From Variovorax gossypii (GTDB taxonomy: Bacteria; Pseudomonadota; Gammaproteobacteria; Burkholderiales; Burkholderiaceae_C), in NCBI RefSeq assembly GCF_003965815.1, contig NZ_RXOE01000006.1:124001-188000 (forward strand): a stretch of 64,000 nucleotides of DNA, read 5' to 3'. Shown here one piece after another: positions 24,388 through 32,682 of this stretch. Position 1 is the stretch's first letter, and each line of letters opens with the position of its first letter. The notes beneath the pieces are model-generated. The model had not been told where the DNA came from. It searched no databases and was given only the letters and a program-made list of their open reading frames with translations. A program made the translations under genes and the position numbers.

Positions 24388-26025
24388 GTGATCGACTATC
24401 AGAGCCTGCGCTTCGACTACCGCCGCCACGCCGACCAGGACGCGGCCACGCCTGCGCGCCACCCGGTGGTGGTGGTCGGCGCCGGCCCGGTGGGCTTGGC
24501 GCTGGCCATCGACCTCGCGCTGCGGCAGGTGCCCGTGGTGCTGCTGGACAACGACAACACCCTTTCGAGCGGCTCGCGCGCGATCTGCTTCGCCAAGCGC
24601 ACGCTGGAAGTGTTCGACCGCCTGGGCTGCGGCGACCGCATGGTCGACAAGGGCGTGTCGTGGAACGTGGGCAAGGTGTTCTTCCACGACGAGCAGGTCT
24701 ACCGCTTCGACCTGCTGCCCGAGCCCGGCCACGAGCGCCCGGCCTTCATCAACCTGCAGCAGTACTACGTCGAGGGCTACCTCGTCGAGCGCGCGGCCGA
24801 GCTGCCGCTGGTCGACCTGCGCTGGAACAACAAGGTCACGGGCATCGAGCAGCGCGACGACGGCGCGGTGCTGACGGTGGAAACGCCCGAAGGCAGCTAC
24901 CGGCTCCAGGCGGACTACGTCGCCGCCTGCGACGGCTCGCGCTCCAACCTGCGCCAGATGCTGGGGCAGGAAGCCAAGGGCCGCGTGTTCCGCGACCGCT
25001 TCCTGATCGCAGACATCACGATGGACGCGCACCTGCCCACCGAACGGCGCTTCTGGTTCGACCCGTCGTTCCACCCCGGCCAGAGCGTGCTGCTGCACAA
25101 GCAGGCCGACGGCATGTGGCGCGTGGACTTCCAGCTCGGCTGGGACGCCGACCCGGTGGAAGAGCGCAAGCCCGAGAACATCACGCCGCGCGTGCGCGCC
25201 CTGCTCGACAGCATCGGCTTCGAGGGCGTGCAGTTCCAGATCGGCTGGGCCAGCGTCTACACCTTCGCCTGCCAGCGCATGGAGCGCTTCCGCCACGGCC
25301 GCGTGCTGTTCGCGGGCGACTCGGCGCACGGCGTGTCGCCCTTCGGCGCGCGCGGCGCCAACTCGGGCGTGCAGGACGCAGACAACCTCGCCTGGAAGCT
25401 CGCCGCCGTGGTGCAGGGCCAGGCGCCCGAGGCGCTGCTCGACAGCTATGCCAGCGAGCGCGAGTACGCCGCCGACGAGAACATCCGCAACTCCACCCGC
25501 GCGACCGACTTCATCACGCCCAAGAGCGAGGTGAGCCGGCTCTTCCGCGACGCGGTGCTGGAGCTGACGAAGCGCCACGCCTTCGCGCGCACGCTGGTCA
25601 ACAGCGGGCGGCTCTCGGTGCCTTCGGTGCTGCGCGATTCGCCGCTGAACACGCCGGACGCCGATGCCTTCTCGGGCGCGATGGTGCCTGGCGCCGCCGC
25701 CGCCGACGCGCCCGTGGTGCACGCGGACGGCAGCACCGGCTGGCTGCTGCGCGAATGCCATGTCTCGCAGTTCACCGCGCTGGTGTTCGGCCAGGGCGAG
25801 GCGGCCGAGCGCAGCCTCGGCGAGCTGAAGGCCAGCGACCTGCCGTTGCACGTGGTGCGCGTCGAGGACGGCGCCAAGGGCAGCGAGCTGGCAACGCAGC
25901 GCTACGACGCGCGGCCCGGCACCATGTACCTGATGCGGCCCGACCAGCACGTGTGCGCACGCTGGCGGCAGCCTTCGGCAGCGGACATCCGCACGGCCGT
26001 CGACCGCGCACTGGCAAAGGCGTGA
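24388..26025 (+). CDS. FAD-dependent aromatic hydroxylase, MhpA/MhaA-like
   Basis: A 545-residue flavoprotein monooxygenase. FAD site VVVVGAGPVGLALAIDLALR at about residues 28-47, the DG motif in YVAACDGSRSNLR, and the GD motif GRVLFAGDSAHGVSPFGARG. The C-terminal ~150 residues form the thioredoxin-like domain of the phenol-hydroxylase class. The start is GTG at 24388 with GGAG eight bases ahead; no ATG is in frame upstream. It is followed 5 bp later by a 69-residue gene, and then hmgA. In Pseudomonas putida U, MhaA plus small MhaB hydroxylate 3-hydroxyphenylacetate to homogentisate; that pairing is my proposed role. Confidence 0.86.
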   Translation: MIDYQSLRFDYRRHADQDAATPARHPVVVVGAGPVGLALAIDLALRQVPVVLLDNDNTLSSGSRAICFAKRTLEVFDRLGCGDRMVDKGVSWNVGKVFFHDEQVYRFDLLPEPGHERPAFINLQQYYVEGYLVERAAELPLVDLRWNNKVTGIEQRDDGAVLTVETPEGSYRLQADYVAACDGSRSNLRQMLGQEAKGRVFRDRFLIADITMDAHLPTERRFWFDPSFHPGQSVLLHKQADGMWRVDFQLGWDADPVEERKPENITPRVRALLDSIGFEGVQFQIGWASVYTFACQRMERFRHGRVLFAGDSAHGVSPFGARGANSGVQDADNLAWKLAAVVQGQAPEALLDSYASEREYAADENIRNSTRATDFITPKSEVSRLFRDAVLELTKRHAFARTLVNSGRLSVPSVLRDSPLNTPDADAFSGAMVPGAAAADAPVVHADGSTGWLLRECHVSQFTALVFGQGEAAERSLGELKASDLPLHVVRVEDGAKGSELATQRYDARPGTMYLMRPDQHVCARWRQPSAADIRTAVDRALAKA

Positions 26026-26030
26026 ACACC

Positions 26031-26240
26031 ATGCAGCAGCATCAACAACAGCAACACCTCATCACCGCTCCGAACCTCGAGGCGCCCGACGACTTCTACG
26101 AAGCGCTCATCGAGGCGCACCAGGGGCTTTCCACCGAGGAGAGCCACGCCTTCAACGCGCGCCTCGTGCTCGTGCTGGCCAACCACGTCGGCTCGCTGGC
26201 CGTGCTGCGCGAGGCCTTCGACGCGGCGCGCGCCGGCTGA
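26031..26240 (+). CDS. Small DUF2783-like protein, candidate hydroxylase coupling protein
   Basis: A 69-residue acidic, mostly helical protein (APNLEAPDDFYEALIEAHQG, ESHAFNARLVLVLANHVG) after a Gln/His-rich start. I recognise it as the small protein that accompanies homogentisate-pathway hydroxylases in Burkholderiales (DUF2783 type). Size and position match MhaB of P. putida U, a coupling protein needed by its flavoprotein. It begins 5 bp after the hydroxylase stop and 73 bp before hmgA. Function is inferred from context only. Confidence 0.72.
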   Translation: MQQHQQQQHLITAPNLEAPDDFYEALIEAHQGLSTEESHAFNARLVLVLANHVGSLAVLREAFDAARAG

Positions 26241-26313
26241 GCGCCGCCCCTGCTCGGCCCGACCGGCCCGGAACACATTCCAACCTCATCGCGACTCCCG
26301 AAAGAGCAAGCAC

Positions 26314-27624
26314 ATGACCCAAGCAACCCCGTCCTCCGAACGGCGCTACCAGAGCGGCTTCGGCAACGAATACGCCTCCGAGGCCGTGCCCGGCGCACTG
26401 CCGCAGGGCCGCAACAACCCGCAGCGCGGCCCCTTCGACCTGTACACCGAGCTGATCTCCGGCACCGCCTTCACCGCGCCGCGCCACGAGAACCGTCGCA
26501 CCTGGCTGTATCGCCGCCAGCCCTCGGTGGTGTCGGGCCGTTACCAGCCGTACGCGCAGCCGCTGTGGACCACCGGCGCCGACCGCGAGATCGCGCTGCC
26601 GCCCGAGCCCCTGCGCTGGCACCCGCAGCCGCTGGACGGCGCGGCCGAAGCCGACTTCATCGACGGCATGCGCACCATCGCGGCCAACGGCGATGCCGAG
26701 TCGCAGGTCGGCATCGGTTCGCTGATGTACCTCGCGGGCCGCTCGATGGAGCGCCGCGCCTTCGTCAACGCCGACGGCGAGATGCTGGTGGTGCCGCAGC
26801 AGGGCCGCCTCGTCATCACCACCGAACTCGGCGTGCTCGACGTGAAGCCCGGCGAAATCGCGGTGCTGCCGCGCGGCATGGCCTTCAAGGTGGCGCTGCC
26901 CGACGGTCTCTCGCGCGGCTACGTCTGCGAGAACTACGGCGCGCACTTCCGCCTGCCCGAGCTCGGTCCGATCGGCTCGAACGGCCTGGCCAATGCGCGC
27001 GACTTCCAGGCGCCGGTGGCGGCCTTCGAAACGGAAGAAGGCGGCTACGAGATCGTCAAGAAGTTCGGCGGCCGCTTCTGGCAGGCGCCGATGAAGCAGT
27101 CGCCCTTCAACGTGGTCGCATGGCACGGCAACCTGTCGCCGGTGAAGTACGACACCGCGCACTTCATGGTGATCGGCTCGATCAGCTTCGACCATCCCGA
27201 TCCGTCGATCTTCACCGTGCTGACCTCGCCCAGCGACACGCCCGGCACGGCCAACTGCGACTTCGTGATCTTCCCGCCGCGCTGGATGGTCATGGAAAAC
27301 ACCTTCCGCCCGCCGTGGTTCCACCGCAACCTGATGAGCGAGTTCATGGGCCTGGTGCTGGGCGAGTACGACGCCAAGCCGGGCGGCTTCAAGCCCGGCG
27401 GCGCGAGCCTGCACAACTGCATGGTGCCGCACGGCCCCGACGAGGAAGCCTTCGACAAGGCCACCCACGCCGACCTGAAGCCGCACAAGCTGGACAACAC
27501 ACTGGCCTTCATGTTCGAGAGCCGCTACCGGTTCATTCCGACGAACTTCGCGCTGAAGAGCCCCGCACTCGACACCGACTACGCAGACTGCTGGGCCGGC
27601 CTCAAGGATCAATTCAAGGCATGA
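26314..27624 (+). CDS. hmgA: Homogentisate 1,2-dioxygenase
   Basis: A 436-residue Fe(II) ring-cleavage enzyme that converts homogentisate to maleylacetoacetate. The N terminus YQSGFGNEYASEAVPGALPQGRN, the central GRFWQAPMKQSPFNVVAWHGN, and the metal-binding region PPWFHRNLMSEFMGLVLGEYD with LHNCMVPHGPD are all intact. Length is normal. The final codon overlaps the Bug-protein start by ATGA. It is the central enzyme of the island and the most certain assignment in it. Confidence 0.97.
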   Translation: MTQATPSSERRYQSGFGNEYASEAVPGALPQGRNNPQRGPFDLYTELISGTAFTAPRHENRRTWLYRRQPSVVSGRYQPYAQPLWTTGADREIALPPEPLRWHPQPLDGAAEADFIDGMRTIAANGDAESQVGIGSLMYLAGRSMERRAFVNADGEMLVVPQQGRLVITTELGVLDVKPGEIAVLPRGMAFKVALPDGLSRGYVCENYGAHFRLPELGPIGSNGLANARDFQAPVAAFETEEGGYEIVKKFGGRFWQAPMKQSPFNVVAWHGNLSPVKYDTAHFMVIGSISFDHPDPSIFTVLTSPSDTPGTANCDFVIFPPRWMVMENTFRPPWFHRNLMSEFMGLVLGEYDAKPGGFKPGGASLHNCMVPHGPDEEAFDKATHADLKPHKLDNTLAFMFESRYRFIPTNFALKSPALDTDYADCWAGLKDQFKA

Positions 27625-28595
27625 AGACCGTGTTCACCCTCACGCGTCGTGCAGCGGCCGTGGCCCTGCTCGCCGCGCCCTTCCTCACGCATGCGGCCGA
27701 CTACCCGTCCAAGCCCATCCGCTTCATCGTGCCCTACACCCCCGGCGGCACCACCGACCTGGTGGCGCGCACCGTGGGCCAGAAGGTGTCGGAGAAGCTG
27801 GGCCAGCCGGTGCTGATCGACAACCGCGGCGGCGCGGGCGGCAACATCGGCATGGACGCGGTGGCCAAGGCCGCGCCCGACGGCTACACGATCGGCTTCG
27901 GCGCGATCTCGACCAATGCGCTGAACCCGCACATCTACAAGTCGATGGCCTTCGATCCGCGCAAGGATTTCACCGCCATCAGCCTGCTGGGCACCTCGAC
28001 CATCGTGCTCGAAGTGCCTGCGGCCTCGGCCGTGAAGTCGGTGCCCGACCTGATCGCCGCCGCGAAGAAGAACCCCGGCATGCCCTACGCCACCGCGGGC
28101 GCCGGCACCTCGATGAACCTGGCCGGCGTGATGTTCGCGCAGATGACCGGCACGGAGCTCGTGCACGTCGCCTACAAGGGCAGCGGCCCGGCCATCACCG
28201 ACATGCTGGGCAACAACATCGGCGTGATGTTCGACAACCTGCCTGCGTCGCTGCCGCACATCCAGGCCGGCAAGCTGCGCGCGCTGGCAGTGGCGGGCCC
28301 CACGCGCTCGCCCTCGCTGCCCGATGTGCCGACGATGGCCGAGGCGGGCCTGAAGGGCTATGCGCTGGAGCCGTGGTTCGGCGTGTACGGGCCGGCGAAG
28401 CTGCCGGCGCCGGTCGTGAAGGCGCTGAACGAAGCCTTCGTCGAGGCGCTCGCGATGCCCGACGTGAAGGCCAAGCTGGCGCAGGCCGGCTTCTCGCCGC
28501 GCGGCTCGACCGCGCAGGAGCTGACGACGCTGACCGAGACCGAATACAAGCGCCTGGGCGAAGTCGCCAAGAAGGCCGGCATGACCGCAGAGTAA
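27621..28595 (+). CDS. Bug-family (TctC) periplasmic substrate-binding protein
   Basis: A 324-residue tripartite tricarboxylate-transporter-type binding protein: signal peptide (AAAVALLAAPFLTHA), then the Bug signature YPSKPIRFIVPYTPGGTTDLVAR and VLIDNRGGAGGNIGMDAVAKA. It overlaps hmgA by ATGA, so it is made with the homogentisate enzymes and probably binds an aromatic acid. No TctA/TctB membrane partners are nearby, which is common for the expanded Bug families of Burkholderiales. Confidence 0.92.
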   Translation: MKTVFTLTRRAAAVALLAAPFLTHAADYPSKPIRFIVPYTPGGTTDLVARTVGQKVSEKLGQPVLIDNRGGAGGNIGMDAVAKAAPDGYTIGFGAISTNALNPHIYKSMAFDPRKDFTAISLLGTSTIVLEVPAASAVKSVPDLIAAAKKNPGMPYATAGAGTSMNLAGVMFAQMTGTELVHVAYKGSGPAITDMLGNNIGVMFDNLPASLPHIQAGKLRALAVAGPTRSPSLPDVPTMAEAGLKGYALEPWFGVYGPAKLPAPVVKALNEAFVEALAMPDVKAKLAQAGFSPRGSTAQELTTLTETEYKRLGEVAKKAGMTAE

Positions 28596-28600
28596 AGCTC

Positions 28601-28686
28601 ACCCCCAGGCTTGCCCACTTCGTGTGACCGCCAACCCCCTTCCGGGGGCAACACCTGCGGCCCGGCAAAGCCGGTTCCGCGGTGTT
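28601..28686 (-). repeat. Covarying ~90 bp intergenic repeat, copy A
   Basis: Minus-strand copy of the five-member family. The outer stem is AACACC/GGTGTT (28650-28686), enclosing GCGG/CCGC and CCGGC/GCCGG. Next follows a CCCCC/GGGGG hairpin and a degenerate third segment. It lies between the Bug gene and fahA and could act as a transcript-processing or partial termination structure in the hmgA-fahA transcript. Confidence 0.82.
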
Positions 28687-28736
28687 CCCCGAAAGAGTCC
28701 GGACCCTTTAGAACATTTGCCTGAAAGACATCCTCC

Positions 28737-30002
28737 ATGACCGCACTGAACGCCACCCATGACCCGAAGCTGCGCAGCTGGGTCGCATCGGCCAACGAGG
28801 CCGGCACCGACTTCCCGATCCAGAACCTGCCCTTCGGACGCTTCCGCGCTGCGGGCAGCAGCGAGGCCTTCCGCATCGGCGTCGCCATCGGCGACCAGGT
28901 GCTGGACCTGCGCGCCGCGGGCCTCGTCGACACCGACGACATGAACGCGCTGATGGACGCCGGCACGAAGGAGCGCCAGGCACTGCGCGCCGCCATCTCC
29001 GCCGGCCTCGCCGAGGGCAGCGACAAGCAGGCCGCATGGTCGAAGGCCCTGCTGCCGCAGGCCAAGGCCGAGATGACCGTGCCCTGCCGCATCGGCGACT
29101 ACACCGACTTCTACACGGGCATCCACCACGCGACCACCATCGGCAAGCTGTTCCGTCCCGACCAGCCGCTGATGCCCAACTACAAGTGGGTGCCCATCGG
29201 CTATCACGGCCGCGCATCGTCCATCGGCGTGAGCGGCCAGGTCTTCAAGCGCCCGCATGGCCAGACCAAGGCGCCCGACGCCGCCGAGCCGAGCTTCGGC
29301 CCCTCGAAGCGCCTCGACTACGAGCTGGAGCTGGGCTTCCTCGTCGGACGCGGCAACGCGCAGGGCGAGCCCATCGCCATCGCCGACGCCGAGGAGCACC
29401 TGTTCGGCGTGACGCTGCTCAACGACTGGTCGGCGCGCGACCTGCAGGCCTGGGAATACCAGCCGCTCGGCCCCTTCCTCTCGAAGAACTTCGCGAGCGC
29501 GCTGTCGCCGTGGATCGTGACGATGGAAGCGCTGGCGCCCTTCCGCGCGAAGTTCGAGCGGCCCGCCGGAGACCCGCAGCCGCTGCCCTACCTCGACTCG
29601 GCCTCGAACCGCGAGAGCGGCGCGCTCGACATCACGCTCGAAGTGCTGCTGCAGACCGCGAAGATGCGCGCCGAGGGCGTGGAGCCCGTGCGCCTGACGC
29701 GCGGCAACACCACCGAGGCTGCCTACTGGACGGCCGCGCAGCTCGTCGCGCACCACACGGTGAACGGCTGCAACCTGCAACCGGGCGACCTGCTGGGTTC
29801 GGGCACGCTGTCGGGCCCCAAGCCCGACGAGGCCGGTTCGCTGATCGAGCTGACGCTGGGCGGCAAGCAGCCGATCACGCTGCCGAACGGAGAGAAGCGC
29901 ACCTTCCTGGAAGACGGGGACACGCTGGTGATCCGCGGTTATTGCGAACGCCCGGGCGCGGTGCGCATCGGCTTGGGCGAAGTCAGCGGAACGGTGGTCT
30001 GA
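28737..30002 (+). CDS. fahA: Fumarylacetoacetase
   Basis: A 421-residue fumarylacetoacetate hydrolase, last step of the homogentisate pathway (to fumarate and acetoacetate). Seen: YTDFYTGIHHATTIGKLFRP (metal Asp and catalytic His), GYHGRASSIGVSG, metal ligands in DYELELGF and LLNDWSARDLQAWEY, plus the C-terminal GSGTLSG loop. The N-terminal ~120-residue domain is present. It is 141 bp after the Bug gene, with repeat copy A between. Maleylacetoacetate isomerase, the step before it, is not in the window. Confidence 0.96.
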   Translation: MTALNATHDPKLRSWVASANEAGTDFPIQNLPFGRFRAAGSSEAFRIGVAIGDQVLDLRAAGLVDTDDMNALMDAGTKERQALRAAISAGLAEGSDKQAAWSKALLPQAKAEMTVPCRIGDYTDFYTGIHHATTIGKLFRPDQPLMPNYKWVPIGYHGRASSIGVSGQVFKRPHGQTKAPDAAEPSFGPSKRLDYELELGFLVGRGNAQGEPIAIADAEEHLFGVTLLNDWSARDLQAWEYQPLGPFLSKNFASALSPWIVTMEALAPFRAKFERPAGDPQPLPYLDSASNRESGALDITLEVLLQTAKMRAEGVEPVRLTRGNTTEAAYWTAAQLVAHHTVNGCNLQPGDLLGSGTLSGPKPDEAGSLIELTLGGKQPITLPNGEKRTFLEDGDTLVIRGYCERPGAVRIGLGEVSGTVV

Positions 30003-30010
30003 GTGTGTTT

Positions 30011-30124
30011 TCCCCTCTCCCTCTGGGAGAGGGCCAAGGCGAGGGCTCCGTGCCCCCGATGAAGCACGGCTTCGAAGTCGATGCCGATGCCCTCACCCCA
30101 ACCCTCTCCCAGAGGGAGAGGGGG
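30011..30124. repeat. Long G/C-rich inverted repeat, copy 2
   Basis: Left arm near 30011-30046 and right arm near 30088-30124 are inverted copies; each arm contains the perfect hairpin CCCTCTCCC-TCT-GGGAGAGGG. It separates the convergent fahA and mrdA genes and may stop transcription from both sides. It is of the same type as the element at 24258-24360. Confidence 0.78.
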
Positions 30125-30134
30125 CAAGACCGGA

Positions 30135-32105
30135 TCAGGGCGCCGCGGCTGGCGTTGCCGAGGCTGCGGGCCAGGCTACTTCGCTCGCCACGCGCGGCTT
30201 GCCAATCGGTGCGGTCGCCTTGCCGATCTTGATGGCGGCCATGTCGGCCTCGCTCGGGTACTGGTCGGCGAGCCAGTAGTCGAACACGCGGCGCGCAATG
30301 GGGGCCGCCGCGCCGGCGCCCCAGCCGGCGTTTTCCACGATCACCGCCAGGGCGATCTTCGGGTCGTTCACCGGCGCGTAGGCCATGAAGAGGGCGTGGT
30401 CGCGCTGGTGCTCCTCGAGAGCGCGCGCGTTGTACTTGGTGTTCTGGCCCATCGACACCGCCTGCGCGGTACCGGTCTTGCCGGCCGCCTGGTAGCTGGC
30501 GCCGGCGAACACGCCGCGCGCGGTGCCGCTGGTGACCACGCTGGTCAGGCCCTCGCGGATCACCGCGATGTTGGCGGCCGTGAAGCCCAGGTTCTCCGCC
30601 GCGGGCTGCGGCAGGGGCACCACGTTGCCGCTCACGGTGTCGCGCGTGGCCAGCGCGAGGTGCGGCTTGTGCTTGAGGCCCCCATTGGCGATGACGGCGG
30701 TGGCCTGCGCCAGCTGCAGCATGGTGAAGTTGTTGTAGCCCTGGCCGATGCCCAGCGAGATGGTCTCGCCCGCGTACCACTTCTTCTGCTCGGGCCGCTT
30801 GTAGGTGTTGCGCTTCCACTCGGTGCTCGGCAGCACGCCTCGCACCTCGCCGCCGAGGTCGATGCCCGTGATCTGGCCGAAGCCCAGCGGCTTCATGAAG
30901 TCGTGGATCAAGTCCACGCCCATCTCGTTGGCCAGCGAGTAGTAGTAGATGTTGCTCGACAGCTGGATCGAGCGGCGCATGTCGACGCCGCCCAGGTTGC
31001 CCTCGGGGCTGCCGAAGCGGTGGCCGCCGAAGTTGAAGTAGCCGGGGTCGTTCACCACCACGCTGGGGCCGCGCTTGCCGGTCTGCAGCGCCGCCAGCGC
31101 CATGAAGGGCTTGTAGGTGGAGCCCGGCGGGTAGGTGCCGCGCAGGGCGCGGTTCAGCAGCGGCTTGTCGATGGACTCGGTGAGCGCCGCCCAGCTTTCG
31201 TTGTCGATGCCTTCGACGAAGAGGTTCGGGTCGAAGGTGGGCTTGCTCACGAAGGCCAGCACCTCGCCGGTCTTGGGATCGATGGCCACCAGCGCACCGC
31301 GGCGGTCGCCGTACATGTCCTCCACCAGCTTCTGCAGCTTGATGTCGAGCGACAGCATGACCGTGTTGCCCGGCGTGGCGGGATGGCTGGCGAGGCGGCG
31401 CACGGCGCGGCCGCCGGCGGAGGTTTCCATCTGCTCGACGCCGGTCTGGCCGTGCAGCGTTTTCTCGTAGCTCTGTTCGACGCCCAGCTTGCCGATGTAG
31501 TCGGTGCCCTTGTAGTTGGCCTGGTCCTCCTCGTCCCAGTCTTCCATCGCGGTCTTCTCGCGCTGGTTGATGCGGCCGATGTAGCCGAGCACATGCGAGG
31601 CCAGCTCGCCCTGCGGGTAGTTGCGGAACAGGCGCGCCTTGATCTCCACGCCCGGGAAGCGGTAGCGCTGGGCGGCGAAGCGGGCGACTTCCTCGTCGCT
31701 CAGGCGGGTGCGGATCGGAATGGAGTCGAAGCTGCGCGAGTCCTCGCGCAGGCGCTTGAAGCGGCGGCGGTCGCGCGGCGAGACTTCGAGCACCTGCGTG
31801 AGGCTGTCGATGGTCTCCTCGACGTCGCCCACCTTCGAGGGCGTGATCTCCAGCGTGTAGGCCGAGTAGTTGGAAGCCAGCACGATGCCGTTGCGATCGA
31901 GGATGAGACCCCGGTTGGGCACCACCGGCACCACCGCCGTGCGGTTGCTCTCGGCCTGCTCGGCCAGGTCCTCGTGGCGCGTGACCTGCAGGTAGAACAG
32001 CCGTGCGCCCAGCAGCCCGAACGCGAAGAGCACCGCCAGTCCGATGACGATCACGCGGCGCTTGAAACGCGCGAGATCGGCGGCGACGTTGCGGATTTCG
32101 GTCAT
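30135..32105 (-). CDS. mrdA: Penicillin-binding protein 2, elongasome transpeptidase
   Basis: A 656-residue class B PBP: N-terminal membrane anchor (residues about 18-40), dimerisation/pedestal domain, then the transpeptidase domain with S329-T-Y-K332, S383-S-N385 and K543-T-G-T546. It cross-links lateral-wall peptidoglycan with MreBCD and RodA. It starts 55 bp after mreD and closes the mreC-mreD-mrdA run. rodA, often the next gene in Burkholderiales, is absent here; a convergent fahA follows instead. Confidence 0.96.
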   Translation of the reverse strand: MTEIRNVAADLARFKRRVIVIGLAVLFAFGLLGARLFYLQVTRHEDLAEQAESNRTAVVPVVPNRGLILDRNGIVLASNYSAYTLEITPSKVGDVEETIDSLTQVLEVSPRDRRRFKRLREDSRSFDSIPIRTRLSDEEVARFAAQRYRFPGVEIKARLFRNYPQGELASHVLGYIGRINQREKTAMEDWDEEDQANYKGTDYIGKLGVEQSYEKTLHGQTGVEQMETSAGGRAVRRLASHPATPGNTVMLSLDIKLQKLVEDMYGDRRGALVAIDPKTGEVLAFVSKPTFDPNLFVEGIDNESWAALTESIDKPLLNRALRGTYPPGSTYKPFMALAALQTGKRGPSVVVNDPGYFNFGGHRFGSPEGNLGGVDMRRSIQLSSNIYYYSLANEMGVDLIHDFMKPLGFGQITGIDLGGEVRGVLPSTEWKRNTYKRPEQKKWYAGETISLGIGQGYNNFTMLQLAQATAVIANGGLKHKPHLALATRDTVSGNVVPLPQPAAENLGFTAANIAVIREGLTSVVTSGTARGVFAGASYQAAGKTGTAQAVSMGQNTKYNARALEEHQRDHALFMAYAPVNDPKIALAVIVENAGWGAGAAAPIARRVFDYWLADQYPSEADMAAIKIGKATAPIGKPRVASEVAWPAASATPAAAP

Positions 32106-32160
32106 GGCGATGGGAGCTTAGGCGCGCGCAGGTGCGAAGGCAAATGCGGGGAGGCTGGGC

Positions 32161-32682
32161 TTAGAGGGGCCGGTTCTCGTCCGGTTCCGGCGTTCTTCGC
32201 TGGGGAGCCAGCAGCAGCGCGGTGGCCAGCGGCCAGAGCGCTGCCTCGATGGCCGGCGAGGCCAGCACCGTCCAGCCCGGGAACACGCCGCCGCCGATCA
32301 TCCGCGTGAGCACCTCGATCAGCTGCGACAGCGCGAAGAGCGGCAGCACCTGCAGCGCCTGCGAAGCCACCGGATACCACAGCAGCCGCCGGTGGATGGT
32401 GATCGCGAAGAAGCCCAGCGTGGTGTAGGACAGCGCATGCTGGCCCAGCAGCGACGACTGGTGCACGTCCATGCACAGGCCGAACACGAAGGCCGCGCCG
32501 ATGCCCACGCGCGCGGGCTGGTGCACGCCCCAGAACACGATCACCAGCGCCAGCAGGTCGGGCATCCAGACGGCGCGACCGATCGGGATCATGTTGACGA
32601 GCAGCGCGACCACGAGGCTGCTCCACATGAAGAGCGGGCTGACGGGCAGCAACAGCTGCTGCTGGCCTGGACGCTTGATCAT
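32161..32682 (-). CDS. mreD: Rod-shape-determining protein MreD
   Basis: A 173-residue integral membrane protein with about five hydrophobic segments (e.g. MWSSLVVALLVNMIPIG, LLALVIVFWGVHQPARVGIG). The GLCMDVHQSSLLGQHAL motif is typical of MreD. Its ATG overlaps the mreC stop by ATGA. A larger open frame extends upstream into mreC, but the MIKRPGQQQLLLPVSP start fits family N termini. It works with MreC to position the cell-wall elongation complex. Confidence 0.93.
   Translation of the reverse strand: MIKRPGQQQLLLPVSPLFMWSSLVVALLVNMIPIGRAVWMPDLLALVIVFWGVHQPARVGIGAAFVFGLCMDVHQSSLLGQHALSYTTLGFFAITIHRRLLWYPVASQALQVLPLFALSQLIEVLTRMIGGGVFPGWTVLASPAIEAALWPLATALLLAPQRRTPEPDENRPL

Noticed and set aside
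28601..28686. Repeat copy A as a simple intrinsic terminator of the Bug gene
   Set aside because: There is a hairpin but no U-tract, and the same unit occurs in five places and in both orientations relative to genes.
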